Positions 35,097-43,672 of a DNA stretch of 64,000 bases are shown piece after piece. Position 1 is the first letter of the stretch, and each line of letters starts with the position of its first letter. The stretch is from CAIMUM01 sp034429715 (GTDB lineage Bacteria; Chloroflexota; Dehalococcoidia; GIF9; UBA5629): positions 1-64,000 of the forward strand of contig DAOUFR010000013.1 in NCBI GenBank assembly GCA_034429715.1. The letters are read 5' to 3'. The notes under the pieces are model-generated. The model made no database searches. It saw only the letters and a list, made by a program, of their open reading frames with translations, and was not told the origin of the DNA. The position numbers were made by a program, and so were the translations under genes.

Positions 35097-36389
35097 GTGG
35101 CAAAGGACACTGGCGATTCCAAGCAATACAAAGCCGGCAAGGGAGCATCCATCTACATCCTGATCATCTGTACGCTGCTCTACATGGTCAATTACATGGA
35201 CAGGCAGGTGGTTGCTGCGGTGGTCGAACCGATGAAAGCCGCCCTGAGCCTGAACGACAGCGACGTGGGGATTCTAGGTTCAGTCTTCCTCCTCAGCATA
35301 GCCCTATTCTCATTTCCTGTAGCCTACCTGGTCGACCGCTGGAGCAGGCGCAAGGCCATCGCCATCATGGCTATCCTGTGGAGCGGCTTCACGTTCCTGA
35401 CCGGCAAGGCCTGGAATTTCTGGTCATTGTTTGTCCCTCGCAGCCTGGTCGGCGTGGGTGAGGCCGGTTTCTCAGCCGGCGGCACGGCCATGGTCGGCGC
35501 TGCTTACTCGTCCAAGGCACGCGGCGCAGCCATGGGAATATTCAACATGTCGATCCCACTGGGTATAGCGCTGGGCTCGGTGCTGGCCGGCGCTCTTGCC
35601 AAGACCCAGGGCTGGCAGGCCCCGTTCCTGTACTTCGCCATCCCGGGTGTTATCCTCGGCATACTGGCCCTGTTCATGAAAGATTACAAGACCGTAGCCA
35701 CAACATCCACCACCGGGTCTAAGGTAACCTTCGGTCAATCGATAAAAACCCTCTTCAAGATACCCTCGCTGGTCTGGGTCCTGGTAGGCTACGGCCTGGC
35801 CAATATCATGTCTATGTCATTCCTCTTCTGGACCCCCGCTTTCGTAGGCAGGGCATGGGGCGTGGATGTTGTAGCCGCCAACGCCGTGATGGTGCCCATC
35901 GTTTTAGCCGCCATAGTCGGCTCACCGCTGGGCGGCATCCTCGCGGACATCTGGTTCAAAAAGGACCCCAGGGGCAGGCTGTATATCCCGGCAATCACCA
36001 TATTCCTCAGCGCTATCTGCCTAGCAGGGGCTATCTTCTTACAGTTCAGGGGCATAGGCATGGTCCTGGTGATCGCCTACGGCGTGCTCAACGTGATGGC
36101 GCTGCCCTGTCTGAGCGCCATATCGCAGGACGTGGCCCCTGCCGCACAGAAAGGGCTTGTCTGGGGTCTCATGGTCTTCTGCATGTATGTCTTCGGAGGA
36201 GGCTGGAGCCCCTACCTGGTCGGAGCGATCTCGGACGCCCTGGGACAGGGCGCACAGGCACTGGGCACCGCCTTGATAATAGCCTCTGCCGGAGGCATCC
36301 TGGGGGGCATCTGCTATCTAATGGCAGCTAAACCCTACCCTGCCGATATGGAAAAGGTTAAACATGACCAGCTGATGGCTGAGAAATAG
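35097..36389 (+). CDS. MFS transporter
   Basis: A 430-aa protein from a GTG start. Twelve predicted TM helices, with the MFS motif A-like loop DRWSRRKAI between TM2 and TM3 and the TM4-TM5 sequence RSLVGVGEAGFSAGGTAMVG typical of the organic-anion/hexuronate (ACS) and Spinster-like groups. It probably carries a small organic acid across the membrane. It stands 193 nt upstream of a glycyl-radical enzyme operon, separated by a terminator and a new promoter. A shared substrate is plausible but unproven. Confidence 0.88.
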   Translation: MAKDTGDSKQYKAGKGASIYILIICTLLYMVNYMDRQVVAAVVEPMKAALSLNDSDVGILGSVFLLSIALFSFPVAYLVDRWSRRKAIAIMAILWSGFTFLTGKAWNFWSLFVPRSLVGVGEAGFSAGGTAMVGAAYSSKARGAAMGIFNMSIPLGIALGSVLAGALAKTQGWQAPFLYFAIPGVILGILALFMKDYKTVATTSTTGSKVTFGQSIKTLFKIPSLVWVLVGYGLANIMSMSFLFWTPAFVGRAWGVDVVAANAVMVPIVLAAIVGSPLGGILADIWFKKDPRGRLYIPAITIFLSAICLAGAIFLQFRGIGMVLVIAYGVLNVMALPCLSAISQDVAPAAQKGLVWGLMVFCMYVFGGGWSPYLVGAISDALGQGAQALGTALIIASAGGILGGICYLMAAKPYPADMEKVKHDQLMAEK

Positions 36390-36409
36390 TCAATTCTGTT
36401 AATAGCGTT

Positions 36410-36443
36410 AAGAGGAGGCGGGCATGCCCGCCTCCTCTTTTTT
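36410..36443 (+). terminator. Perfect-palindrome intrinsic terminator
   Basis: A 30-nt perfect inverted repeat (two 15-nt arms, 36410-36424 and 36425-36439) centred on GGGCATGCCC and followed by a run of T to 36443. It lies 21 nt after the MFS stop codon and should end that transcript before the glycyl-radical operon. Confidence 0.92.
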
Positions 36444-36491
36444 AAAGCGGGTCCGCCGGTATCCACACATTCGTGAAAGCGATAAAAGTGG

Positions 36492-36519
36492 TTGACAAAA
36501 CCGGTCAAACTCCTAAAAT
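36492..36519 (+). promoter_or_regulatory. Promoter of the glycyl-radical operon
   Basis: A perfect TTGACA (36492-36497), a 16-nt spacer and TAAAAT (36514-36519). The -35 region is also part of a small inverted repeat, TTGAC-N7-GTCAA (36492-36508), which could be an operator. The leader is about 58 nt and ends with TAGGAGGG before the ATG. Confidence 0.68.
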
Positions 36520-36582
36520 TACAGTGTTACCTTCATCATTTCATTCGTTATCGCTGTTTAACAAGGATAGGAGGGCAAGGCT

Positions 36583-39099
36583 ATGACCACCCAGAGCTGT
36601 AATTCCCCCCGCTACTCGATCAAGGAACCCCTCAATCTCTCGCCACGCATCAAGTGGCTGCGCGACTACTATTTCCAGGGAAACAACCGGAAGTGGAACA
36701 ACGAGTTTACCGGCTTCACTACCGGGACACCCTGGGACATTCAGTACCAGGAGGGTAATTTCTATATTGTGCCGGAGACCTATACCTTCTTTCCAACTTT
36801 CACAGGCGCCTTCCAGCAGGCCTCGTTTAAAGTGGACCTCCCCGAGGGCTTCTGGGAATGGAGCCTGCCGGAGAGGCAGGCCTGGTTTATCAAGGAGGTC
36901 ATGGTTTATTACCTTCCGCATGAGGTTCTGCCGGGCGACCTTATAGCCGGCGGCCGCTTCAACGTTCAGACTTCCAGGTGCTTTACCGAGAAGGAAGCCA
37001 AAGAATATTCCAAGACTATTTACGGGAAAAAAGGCGCCCGCGCCGCTGAGCTCTGGTTTCACAACCATGGTTACGGCAACGCAGGCGCCACCAGCGGACA
37101 CCTCGTAGCAGACTATTCAAGAATCCTGCGCGAGGGCTGGAAGAGCGTGCACGAGGAATTGAGCCGGCGGCTGTCATCCCTTTCACAGAGAGAATACGAC
37201 GGCAAAAAAGGCCATCAGATTAAAGCCATGCTGGTAGCCGCCACGATGGCGCGCGATGTGGCTTTCGAATATAGCAAGGTCTGCGCGCAACTGGCCGAGA
37301 ATGAAGCCGACAGCGCCAGAAAAAGCGAGCTTCTCAAGATGGCGGATATGCTGCGCCGCGTGCCATGGGAGCCGGCACAAAATTTCTGGGAAGCCATGCA
37401 ATCGCTGTGGATTACACACATGCTCGTTATGAGCGACGAGAACTATCCCGGCCCGGGTGTCTCTTTCGGACGGGCGGACCAGTACCTCTACCCGTACTGG
37501 AAAAAGTCGCTCGATGAGGGCATGGATCGTGAGTTCGGCAAGGAGCTATTGAAATGCTTCTGGATCCACTGTAACTTTGCCTACGATGCCATGATACGTA
37601 CAGGAGGCAACCAGGGCATTACGGCCGGCTTCGGGCAGCTTATCACCATTTCAGGTATGGGTAAGGGTGGAGTCGACCTCAGCAACGACCTGACCTACGG
37701 CATGCTGGAAGTAATCGACGAGTTGAGCCCGTTGCTGGAGCCCAAGCCGAATGTCCGCCTGCACCGGCACAGTCCGGACAGGCTGCTGGAGAAAGTGATC
37801 GACATGATCGCCTCAAGCCAGGGATCACCCTTCCTGCTCAACTTCGACGAACGCTCGATCGCCGGAATGCTGCGCGAAGCAAAAATAGCCGGCGTGGAGA
37901 AACTGATCAATGCCGATAACGTCTTCGACTATGCGCCGGTCGGGTGCCTTGAAAACACCATGTGCGGAAACGACCGCTCGGGGACGGTCGATATCAACCT
38001 TAACCTGCTCAAAGCCGTGGAGCACGCTCTCACCGGCGGCTATGACCTGATCCCCTGGGTAGACCCCATGACCGGTAAACAGGAGCCGCGCAAACGCGCG
38101 GGGGCTGACAGCGGGGATGCAACTAAATTCGGGACATGGGATGAGTTCTGGGACGCCTACGTTATGCAGACAAGGCATCTCATGAAACGGGCAGCTGATC
38201 TTTATGACTGGACGGACAGGATCAGAGCCAGGTATCTGCGTACGCCTTACCTCTCGTGCATGGTGAGGGGATGCAGCGATAAAGCCATGGATATCAACGA
38301 AGGCGGGGCCGAGCTGAACTTCATCACGGTGGAGGCTGTGACCTATGCAACGACTGTGGATTCCCTGCTGGCCATCAAGTATCTGGTCTTCGATAAGAAG
38401 GAGTGCAGCATGCAGGAGCTCATTCAGGCCCTTAAAGATAACTGGAAGGGGCACGAGGTCCTGCAGGCCAGGGCGCTGAATAAGGCGCCCAAATACGGAA
38501 GGGATGATGACCAAGCGGATAAACTGGCCAAAGACGTAATGGACCTGTGGGCCGGCGAAACCTGGAAATACCGCACCTCGGTCACGGGCAAACAATACCG
38601 CCCCGGCATGCTTTCCTGGAACTACTGGGTGGGCGACGGTTTCATCCTGCCGGCCAGCCCCGACGGCAGGCCCAAGGGACAATTCCTGTCCAACGCGATC
38701 TGCCCCTGCGCGGGCGCCGATATCAACGGCCCTACGGCCAACGTGAATTCCGTCGGCAAGGTGATGGGTGGAAAAGATCCGGCAGGCAAGGGCGACTGGG
38801 AAGGCTACTTGAGCGTACTGCCCAACGGCGCCAGCCACACCATGACCTTCAGCCCGTCCCTGCTGAGGGATCCCGAGCATAAGTCCAAATTTATTGCCTT
38901 CCTGCGCAGCTATGCGGAGAACGGGGGAAGCGCGCTACAGGTGAATATGATAGACGCCGATATTTTACGCGATGCACAGAAAAATCCGGACGCCTACCGG
39001 CACCTTCTCGTACGCGTAACCGGCTATAATGCCTATTTCACATCGATCGGCCGCGAGCTTCAGAACGAGATAATCGCCCGCGAAAGCCACTGCATGTAA
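36583..39099 (+). CDS. Glycyl-radical enzyme of the PFL/eliminase/decarboxylase superfamily
   Basis: An 838-aa protein. The radical glycine is Gly814 in RVTGYNAYF near the C-terminus. The catalytic cysteine is Cys455 in VGCLE, with Glu457 in the CxE arrangement used by diol dehydratases, choline lyase and arylacetate decarboxylases, whereas PFL itself has paired cysteines. It could cleave a C-C, C-N, C-S or C-O bond; the length fits several subfamilies. The activase gene begins 11 nt downstream. An MFS carrier lies upstream and an FMN-type protein downstream. No small decarboxylase subunit or microcompartment genes are present, so the substrate is left open. Confidence 0.92.
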   Translation: MTTQSCNSPRYSIKEPLNLSPRIKWLRDYYFQGNNRKWNNEFTGFTTGTPWDIQYQEGNFYIVPETYTFFPTFTGAFQQASFKVDLPEGFWEWSLPERQAWFIKEVMVYYLPHEVLPGDLIAGGRFNVQTSRCFTEKEAKEYSKTIYGKKGARAAELWFHNHGYGNAGATSGHLVADYSRILREGWKSVHEELSRRLSSLSQREYDGKKGHQIKAMLVAATMARDVAFEYSKVCAQLAENEADSARKSELLKMADMLRRVPWEPAQNFWEAMQSLWITHMLVMSDENYPGPGVSFGRADQYLYPYWKKSLDEGMDREFGKELLKCFWIHCNFAYDAMIRTGGNQGITAGFGQLITISGMGKGGVDLSNDLTYGMLEVIDELSPLLEPKPNVRLHRHSPDRLLEKVIDMIASSQGSPFLLNFDERSIAGMLREAKIAGVEKLINADNVFDYAPVGCLENTMCGNDRSGTVDINLNLLKAVEHALTGGYDLIPWVDPMTGKQEPRKRAGADSGDATKFGTWDEFWDAYVMQTRHLMKRAADLYDWTDRIRARYLRTPYLSCMVRGCSDKAMDINEGGAELNFITVEAVTYATTVDSLLAIKYLVFDKKECSMQELIQALKDNWKGHEVLQARALNKAPKYGRDDDQADKLAKDVMDLWAGETWKYRTSVTGKQYRPGMLSWNYWVGDGFILPASPDGRPKGQFLSNAICPCAGADINGPTANVNSVGKVMGGKDPAGKGDWEGYLSVLPNGASHTMTFSPSLLRDPEHKSKFIAFLRSYAENGGSALQVNMIDADILRDAQKNPDAYRHLLVRVTGYNAYFTSIGRELQNEIIARESHCM

Positions 39100-39110
39100 G
39101 ATAGGCGATT

Positions 39111-40148
39111 ATGAGAATTGAGCAGGCGCCGGTTGAGACCGGCAAGACGGCCGGCATAGAGCCGATACCGGAACATATAGTCCGGGACGATAAGGCCATA
39201 ATTCTGCATACCCAGAGGCTGTCCACCGAGGACGGCCCGGGTATTCGCACAACGGTGTTCTTCAAGGGCTGCCCTTTAAATTGCCTGTGGTGTCACAATC
39301 CTGAAAGCATTTCCTTCAAGCCCCAGATGCACTGGATGGAGTCACGCTGCATCGGGTGCGGCATATGCCTTAAAACATGCCCGAACGGCTGTCTGACAAA
39401 AACAGAGGACGGCATCAAGAGAGACCGGGCGCGATGTCTGTCATGCGGTAAATGCGCACAGGAATGCCCTGCCGGCGCGCAGGAAGTGCTGGGTAAAATT
39501 GTGGGACAGGACGAGCTGTTAAAAGAGCTTCTTAAAGACAAGGTCTATTATGATAAATCGGGGGGAGGTGTAACCCTTTCGGGCGGCGAACCTCTTATGC
39601 AGGCAGAGTTCTGCGCCGGCCTATTGAGCAAACTGAAGGAAAACGGCGTGCATACCGCCGTAGATACCTGCGGTATGTGCTCCGCAGCATCACTGGAAAG
39701 GATACTGCCACTGGTTGACCTCATTCTTTTCGACCTCAAGGAAATTCATCCTGAGAAACACCGCAGCTACACCGGCCAGGATAACCGCAGGATACTGGAA
39801 AACCTTATTCATGTACGTGACTATATCAGGGCAAATCCCGGTAAGCATCTCTGGATCCGCACACCGCTTATTCCCGAAGCCACAGCAGAGGAGGAGACCG
39901 TGGAGCGCATCGGCCGTTTTATCCACAGCACGCTGGAGAACGATGTGCAGCGCTGGGAGCTCTGCGCTTTCAATAACCTCTGCCGCGACAAGTACCGGCG
40001 GCTGGATATGGAATGGAAATACGCGACTACGCCCCTCATGAGCAAGGCCGATATGGCCAGGTTCGAGACGATCGCCAGAGGTTCTGGTCCGGACCCCGAT
40101 AAAATCTTCGTCACAGGGGCAGCACGGGTAGAAAACACTAACGTCTGA
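39111..40148 (+). CDS. Glycyl-radical enzyme activase (radical SAM)
   Basis: A 345-aa protein. The radical-SAM cluster motif is Cys54/Cys58/Cys61 in GCPLNCLWCHN. A ferredoxin-like insert with two 4Fe-4S sites follows (CIGCGICLKTCPNGC and CLSCGKCAQECPAG), as in activases of non-PFL glycyl-radical enzymes. GGVTLSGGEPL completes the SAM site. It abstracts hydrogen from Gly814 of the upstream enzyme. The N-terminal 25 residues before DDKAI are somewhat long, so the real start may be slightly later. Confidence 0.92.
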   Translation: MRIEQAPVETGKTAGIEPIPEHIVRDDKAIILHTQRLSTEDGPGIRTTVFFKGCPLNCLWCHNPESISFKPQMHWMESRCIGCGICLKTCPNGCLTKTEDGIKRDRARCLSCGKCAQECPAGAQEVLGKIVGQDELLKELLKDKVYYDKSGGGVTLSGGEPLMQAEFCAGLLSKLKENGVHTAVDTCGMCSAASLERILPLVDLILFDLKEIHPEKHRSYTGQDNRRILENLIHVRDYIRANPGKHLWIRTPLIPEATAEEETVERIGRFIHSTLENDVQRWELCAFNNLCRDKYRRLDMEWKYATTPLMSKADMARFETIARGSGPDPDKIFVTGAARVENTNV

Positions 40149-40160
40149 AGGAGGTCGGCG

Positions 40161-41018
40161 ATGCAGGAACAAAAGAAATTATTCAATACATTTTCTGAAC
40201 AGGACATCGAAAGCTTTAAGCCCGAAATGAAGATCGGGCTGATCGCCACGGTCAACGAAGCGGGCCAGCCGCATTTGACGCTTATCTCCACTCTGCAAGC
40301 CTGCTCACCCACAGAGATGTTCTGGGGGCAGTTCTCCGAAGGCATGAGCAAGGCCCATATCAAAAGGAATCCTAAAACCGGATTCCTCATCATGACGCTG
40401 GATAAAAACTTGTGGCGTGGTAAAGCCGGCTTTACCCGCACAGCTAAAAGCGGCAGTGAATACGAGTTACTGAATAATACGCCGATGTTCCGCTATAACG
40501 CGTATTTCGGCATCCATACCATCTATTACATGGACCTGGTCAGCCATACAGGAAAAGAAGCGCTGCCTATGACCGATGTAATACAGGCGGCTATAAAGAC
40601 CATGATAGCCAAAACACTGGCCGGCAAAGGTGAAGGCCGGGAAGTGCTCAATCATTTCACGCGCAAGCTGATAGACAAGATGGACAACCTGAAGTTCCTG
40701 GCCTATGTGGACACAGATGGGTATCCCGTGATTATACCGGTTATACAGGCACAGACGGCAGGCAGCGATCGTGTTATCTTTGCTTCATCAGTATACGGCA
40801 GCGACCTTAAAGCCATACCGGCTGGCTCTACAGCGGCGCTCTTTTGCATGTCCTTCGAGATGCAGACCGTTCTGCTGCGAGGCATTTACAGGGGTACGCG
40901 CGGCATTGGCGGGATAGAATGCGGTGAGCTGATCGCCGACTGGGTCTACAGCCCAATGCCTCCCAAGTCGGAACAGATATATCCTCCGCAGAAGCTGGAG
41001 GCGGTCACCACTTTTTAA
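40161..41018 (+). CDS. Pyridoxamine 5'-phosphate oxidase-like (FMN split-barrel) protein
   Basis: A 285-aa protein with GAAGGAGG before the ATG and a 12-nt gap from the activase, so it is the third gene of the glycyl-radical operon. The N-terminal half (IGLIATVNEAGQPHLTLIST, AHIKRNPKTGFLIM) has the split-barrel flavin-binding pattern, and a second partly similar half follows (LKFLAYVDTDGYPVIIPVIQ, STAALFCMSF). Such proteins bind FMN or F420 and reduce small molecules or protect radical enzymes. Its link with the upstream enzyme is unusual and worth attention. Confidence 0.75.
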   Translation: MQEQKKLFNTFSEQDIESFKPEMKIGLIATVNEAGQPHLTLISTLQACSPTEMFWGQFSEGMSKAHIKRNPKTGFLIMTLDKNLWRGKAGFTRTAKSGSEYELLNNTPMFRYNAYFGIHTIYYMDLVSHTGKEALPMTDVIQAAIKTMIAKTLAGKGEGREVLNHFTRKLIDKMDNLKFLAYVDTDGYPVIIPVIQAQTAGSDRVIFASSVYGSDLKAIPAGSTAALFCMSFEMQTVLLRGIYRGTRGIGGIECGELIADWVYSPMPPKSEQIYPPQKLEAVTTF

Positions 41019-41037
41019 GGCATCGATTTCGCGGCAA

Positions 41038-41856
41038 TTACCTCTGGTCGCGCCTTTTCATGAAGCCGTTGACGAATATCCTGGTTGAATCAATGGCCTC
41101 GATGAAAAATCCGTGCCTTTTATCCTGAAGCAGTGTCAGCTCCGCACCCGGTATCCTCTTCGCCATCAGCTCGCTGTTTTTAAACTTCACCAGGCGGTCA
41201 TCGGTGCCGCTGATTATCATGGTAGGCGCTTTAATAGAAGGCAACCTGTCCCAGGTATCCTCGCCGGCTATCGCCTCCGCCTGCCGCTTAAAGACAAACA
41301 GGGGCGTCGGATATTCGGTGGTCACCCTGTGATAGTACTCAAAAGATGCCCTGTTAGCTTCGATGTATTCGTCGGAGCAGAAAAACCGAAAGACTGTCAT
41401 CGATCTTTGCTCGGGCGTCATCTTCCCAAGATAGTCATAATCAAACAGAATTCTCATCCCCTCGGGATCGGTGGGCACAGTGTGCGTGCCCCCGGGAAAC
41501 GTGCAGCCCAGCACGAGGTTGGATAACCGATCCGCATGATTCAAAGCGAACACCTGGGCGACCAGCCCTCCCATGGAAACACCGAAAACGCTGGCCTTTT
41601 TCAGTCCGGCCGCGTCCATCACGCTGCAGACGTCATCAGCCATCATAGCGATACTCATGGGCGCATCCACCCGGTCACTCCTGCCAACTCCGCGGTTGTC
41701 CATCGTAACGACCTGATAGTTATTTTTAGCGAACTGCTGCGGCAGATCGCCCCAGTGCAGAGAATGATGACCGTAACCCATTATGAGTACAAGGGGATCG
41801 CCCTGCCCGATGACTTCGTAATATAGTTTTGTATCCCCTGAGCTGGCAAACGGCAT
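41038..41856 (-). CDS. Alpha/beta hydrolase
   Basis: A 272-aa protein from the ATG at 41856, which has AAGGAGG upstream; a hydrophobic in-frame extension to 41964 is not supported. Nucleophile Ser94 in GVSMGG, catalytic acid in SGTDDRLV and His in DKRHGFF. HG motif GYGHHS forms the oxyanion region. It is related to esterases, haloperoxidase-like enzymes and 3-oxoadipate enol-lactonases. The substrate is unknown. It converges on the glycyl-radical operon with 19 nt between the two stop codons. Confidence 0.87.
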   Translation of the reverse strand: MPFASSGDTKLYYEVIGQGDPLVLIMGYGHHSLHWGDLPQQFAKNNYQVVTMDNRGVGRSDRVDAPMSIAMMADDVCSVMDAAGLKKASVFGVSMGGLVAQVFALNHADRLSNLVLGCTFPGGTHTVPTDPEGMRILFDYDYLGKMTPEQRSMTVFRFFCSDEYIEANRASFEYYHRVTTEYPTPLFVFKRQAEAIAGEDTWDRLPSIKAPTMIISGTDDRLVKFKNSELMAKRIPGAELTLLQDKRHGFFIEAIDSTRIFVNGFMKRRDQR

Positions 41857-42032
41857 GGCAACCTCCTTAAAGCCGTATTGTCCTGGCAGAAAAAGCCCGC
41901 TGAAAAGGATTATACAGGTTACAGTAATAAAACTGAAAACATTTTGAAAAGGAAGGGGAAGCACCTTATAATCCTTACAGACAGGCTATATTTAACTCGC
42001 ATGACCGATCCGGCCTGCGGAGGAGGCAGAAC

Positions 42033-43076
42033 ATGGGAGCGAATCATATCTATAAAAGCGTCTTGTTGCTATCAGCGCTGCTGGCCGTCGCCGTGATTGC
42101 CGCATGCATACGGGCGCCGGCCACATCGCCAGCGCAGCAAACTACATCAGAATCTTTCTCGCAAAATGTGGCCGTCTACAAATTTGATCCCATCGTTATC
42201 TCACCTGTGTCTGTAACGGTAGGACAGCCTGTATCTATCGGCATGAGAATCGAGAACACAGGCAACGCCGCGGGGGTATTCGTAGCTGAACTGACGATCA
42301 ATGGTACTCTGGTGGAAAGCCGCCCTGTGCCGATAGAAGCGGGCAGCTGGGCCAGGGTGGAGTTTTCGACAACTTTCCCCACATCCGGCCACTATGAGAT
42401 AAAGATTGCACCGCAAGCGGCCGTGATCGATATCCCGGAGCGCAAGGAATTCCTGCGGCTTAAATTGGACAATGGTATCGTGGACGGCTGCGACGTTCTG
42501 GCGGGCTCCACGGGTTATCCCGGCAACATGATCCAGATGGTCGAAGGAAATATGATCAAATATACAGCGCCGCCAGGCGGTTATGAGATAGATAAAATTG
42601 AGATACTCGGCTATATTAAAAGCAGCACCCACGATTTTGATATGAATCCCCAATTTGGGCCGGGCGCCTGGATCTATGGACCGGATATTGCAGCCATCGA
42701 GCCCGTCAATCCCAGTTTTACAATCAACATTTGGGACAGCCGCCACAATAAGCTATTCAGCCAGGACTATGATAAAAACCTGTTTTCCTATATCCCGCAA
42801 TGGGTGAGCATAGAGGTCCCCGGGATCAAAGTCAACGGCGACTTCTATATAGAGCTGGTTACACATAATCAACCGAAACTTATCGGCTCCGGACCCGGCG
42901 GATGGTATTACGGCAGCCCCTTTGTCGTACACACCTGGTATTACCAGTTATGTATCGGTTACGAATATTCATTGAACCTGGCGTCGTCGGTTTCACAAAA
43001 CGGCAACGTGTTATTAGAAAGGTACCTGACTTATAACTGGCTGATCAGAACGGACGGTTACCGCCTGCAGAATTAA
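42033..43076 (+). CDS. Lipoprotein with CARDB-like domain
   Basis: A 347-aa protein with GGAGGAGG before the ATG. Signal peptide and lipobox IAAC (Cys25). Residues about 50-130 form a CARDB/Ig-like domain (VTVGQPVSIGMRIENTGNAAGVF, ELTINGTLVESRPV). The remaining part has a beta-rich region with many aromatic residues (DFDMNPQFGPGAWIYGPDI, FYIELVTHNQPKLIGSGPGG) resembling a jelly-roll module. Probably an extracellular binding protein anchored in the membrane. No enzyme motif is seen. Confidence 0.75.
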   Translation: MGANHIYKSVLLLSALLAVAVIAACIRAPATSPAQQTTSESFSQNVAVYKFDPIVISPVSVTVGQPVSIGMRIENTGNAAGVFVAELTINGTLVESRPVPIEAGSWARVEFSTTFPTSGHYEIKIAPQAAVIDIPERKEFLRLKLDNGIVDGCDVLAGSTGYPGNMIQMVEGNMIKYTAPPGGYEIDKIEILGYIKSSTHDFDMNPQFGPGAWIYGPDIAAIEPVNPSFTINIWDSRHNKLFSQDYDKNLFSYIPQWVSIEVPGIKVNGDFYIELVTHNQPKLIGSGPGGWYYGSPFVVHTWYYQLCIGYEYSLNLASSVSQNGNVLLERYLTYNWLIRTDGYRLQN

Positions 43077-43104
43077 ATACATGGTGTTAGAAGGAGGTTC
43101 CCGC

Positions 43105-43605
43105 ATGGTTGCTTCAGCCATCGCCGTTATCAGGTATTGCGTTATCGGGATCGGCATAGCGCTGGCATATTACCTGTATTTCACATGGTCGGACGCCAGG
43201 CCTGCGCTGGAAGTTGTCCTTCTGACATGCGTGGTATTCAACGGGCTGATAAGCTTCGTCAGCCATGTTATCTTTCATAAGGCTGACGCCGCCCGCCTGG
43301 GACTGGAATCTTCCTCACCGGGATATCAGTATGAGGTCGGCTTTGCCAATCTCGCCATGGGGCTGTCCGCAGTGGCAGCCTATGCCTTTCAATGGGGCAT
43401 CTCGGCATATATTGTACTCGTGCTCTGCTACTCACTTTATATAATACAGGCAGTCGTTTTCCACTTCTGGCGATTCATTAAAAGAGAGAGGAGCGATGCA
43501 GGATACCTCTGGGGCAGTGTCATATTTACCGCCATATATGTGGCCAACATGCTTTTCTTTGCCCTGGCGGCCATAACCCAGGAGCGGTTGGCCCCCTTAT
43601 CCTAA
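43105..43605 (+). CDS. Four-TM membrane protein (DUF6790-like)
   Basis: A 166-aa protein from the ATG at 43105, preceded by GAAGGAGGT; an upstream in-frame ATG at 43081 has no ribosome binding site. Four hydrophobic helices (about 5-25, 33-55, 80-108 and 130-158). The stretch YQYEVGFANLAMGLSA together with SHVIFHKADA resembles small integral proteins of the DUF6790 type, a match made from memory and not certain. The function is unknown. Confidence 0.62.
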   Translation: MVASAIAVIRYCVIGIGIALAYYLYFTWSDARPALEVVLLTCVVFNGLISFVSHVIFHKADAARLGLESSSPGYQYEVGFANLAMGLSAVAAYAFQWGISAYIVLVLCYSLYIIQAVVFHFWRFIKRERSDAGYLWGSVIFTAIYVANMLFFALAAITQERLAPLS

Positions 43606-43672
43606 GACCGGCCGCTGTTTACATTACATATGTTTTGTGGTATAAATCCAAACAAGAAAGCGAAGATGTCAT

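Noticed and set aside
35092..35097. ATG followed at once by TAG just before the MFS gene, considered as a minimal start-stop regulatory element.
   Set aside because: The ATG is only 1 nt from the ribosome binding site, too close for initiation, whereas the GTG at 35097 is at a normal distance.
37825..38880. A 351-aa minus-strand open frame opposite the glycyl-radical enzyme.
   Set aside because: It lies wholly within the conserved enzyme core and has no start signals; long antisense frames are frequent in GC-rich genes.
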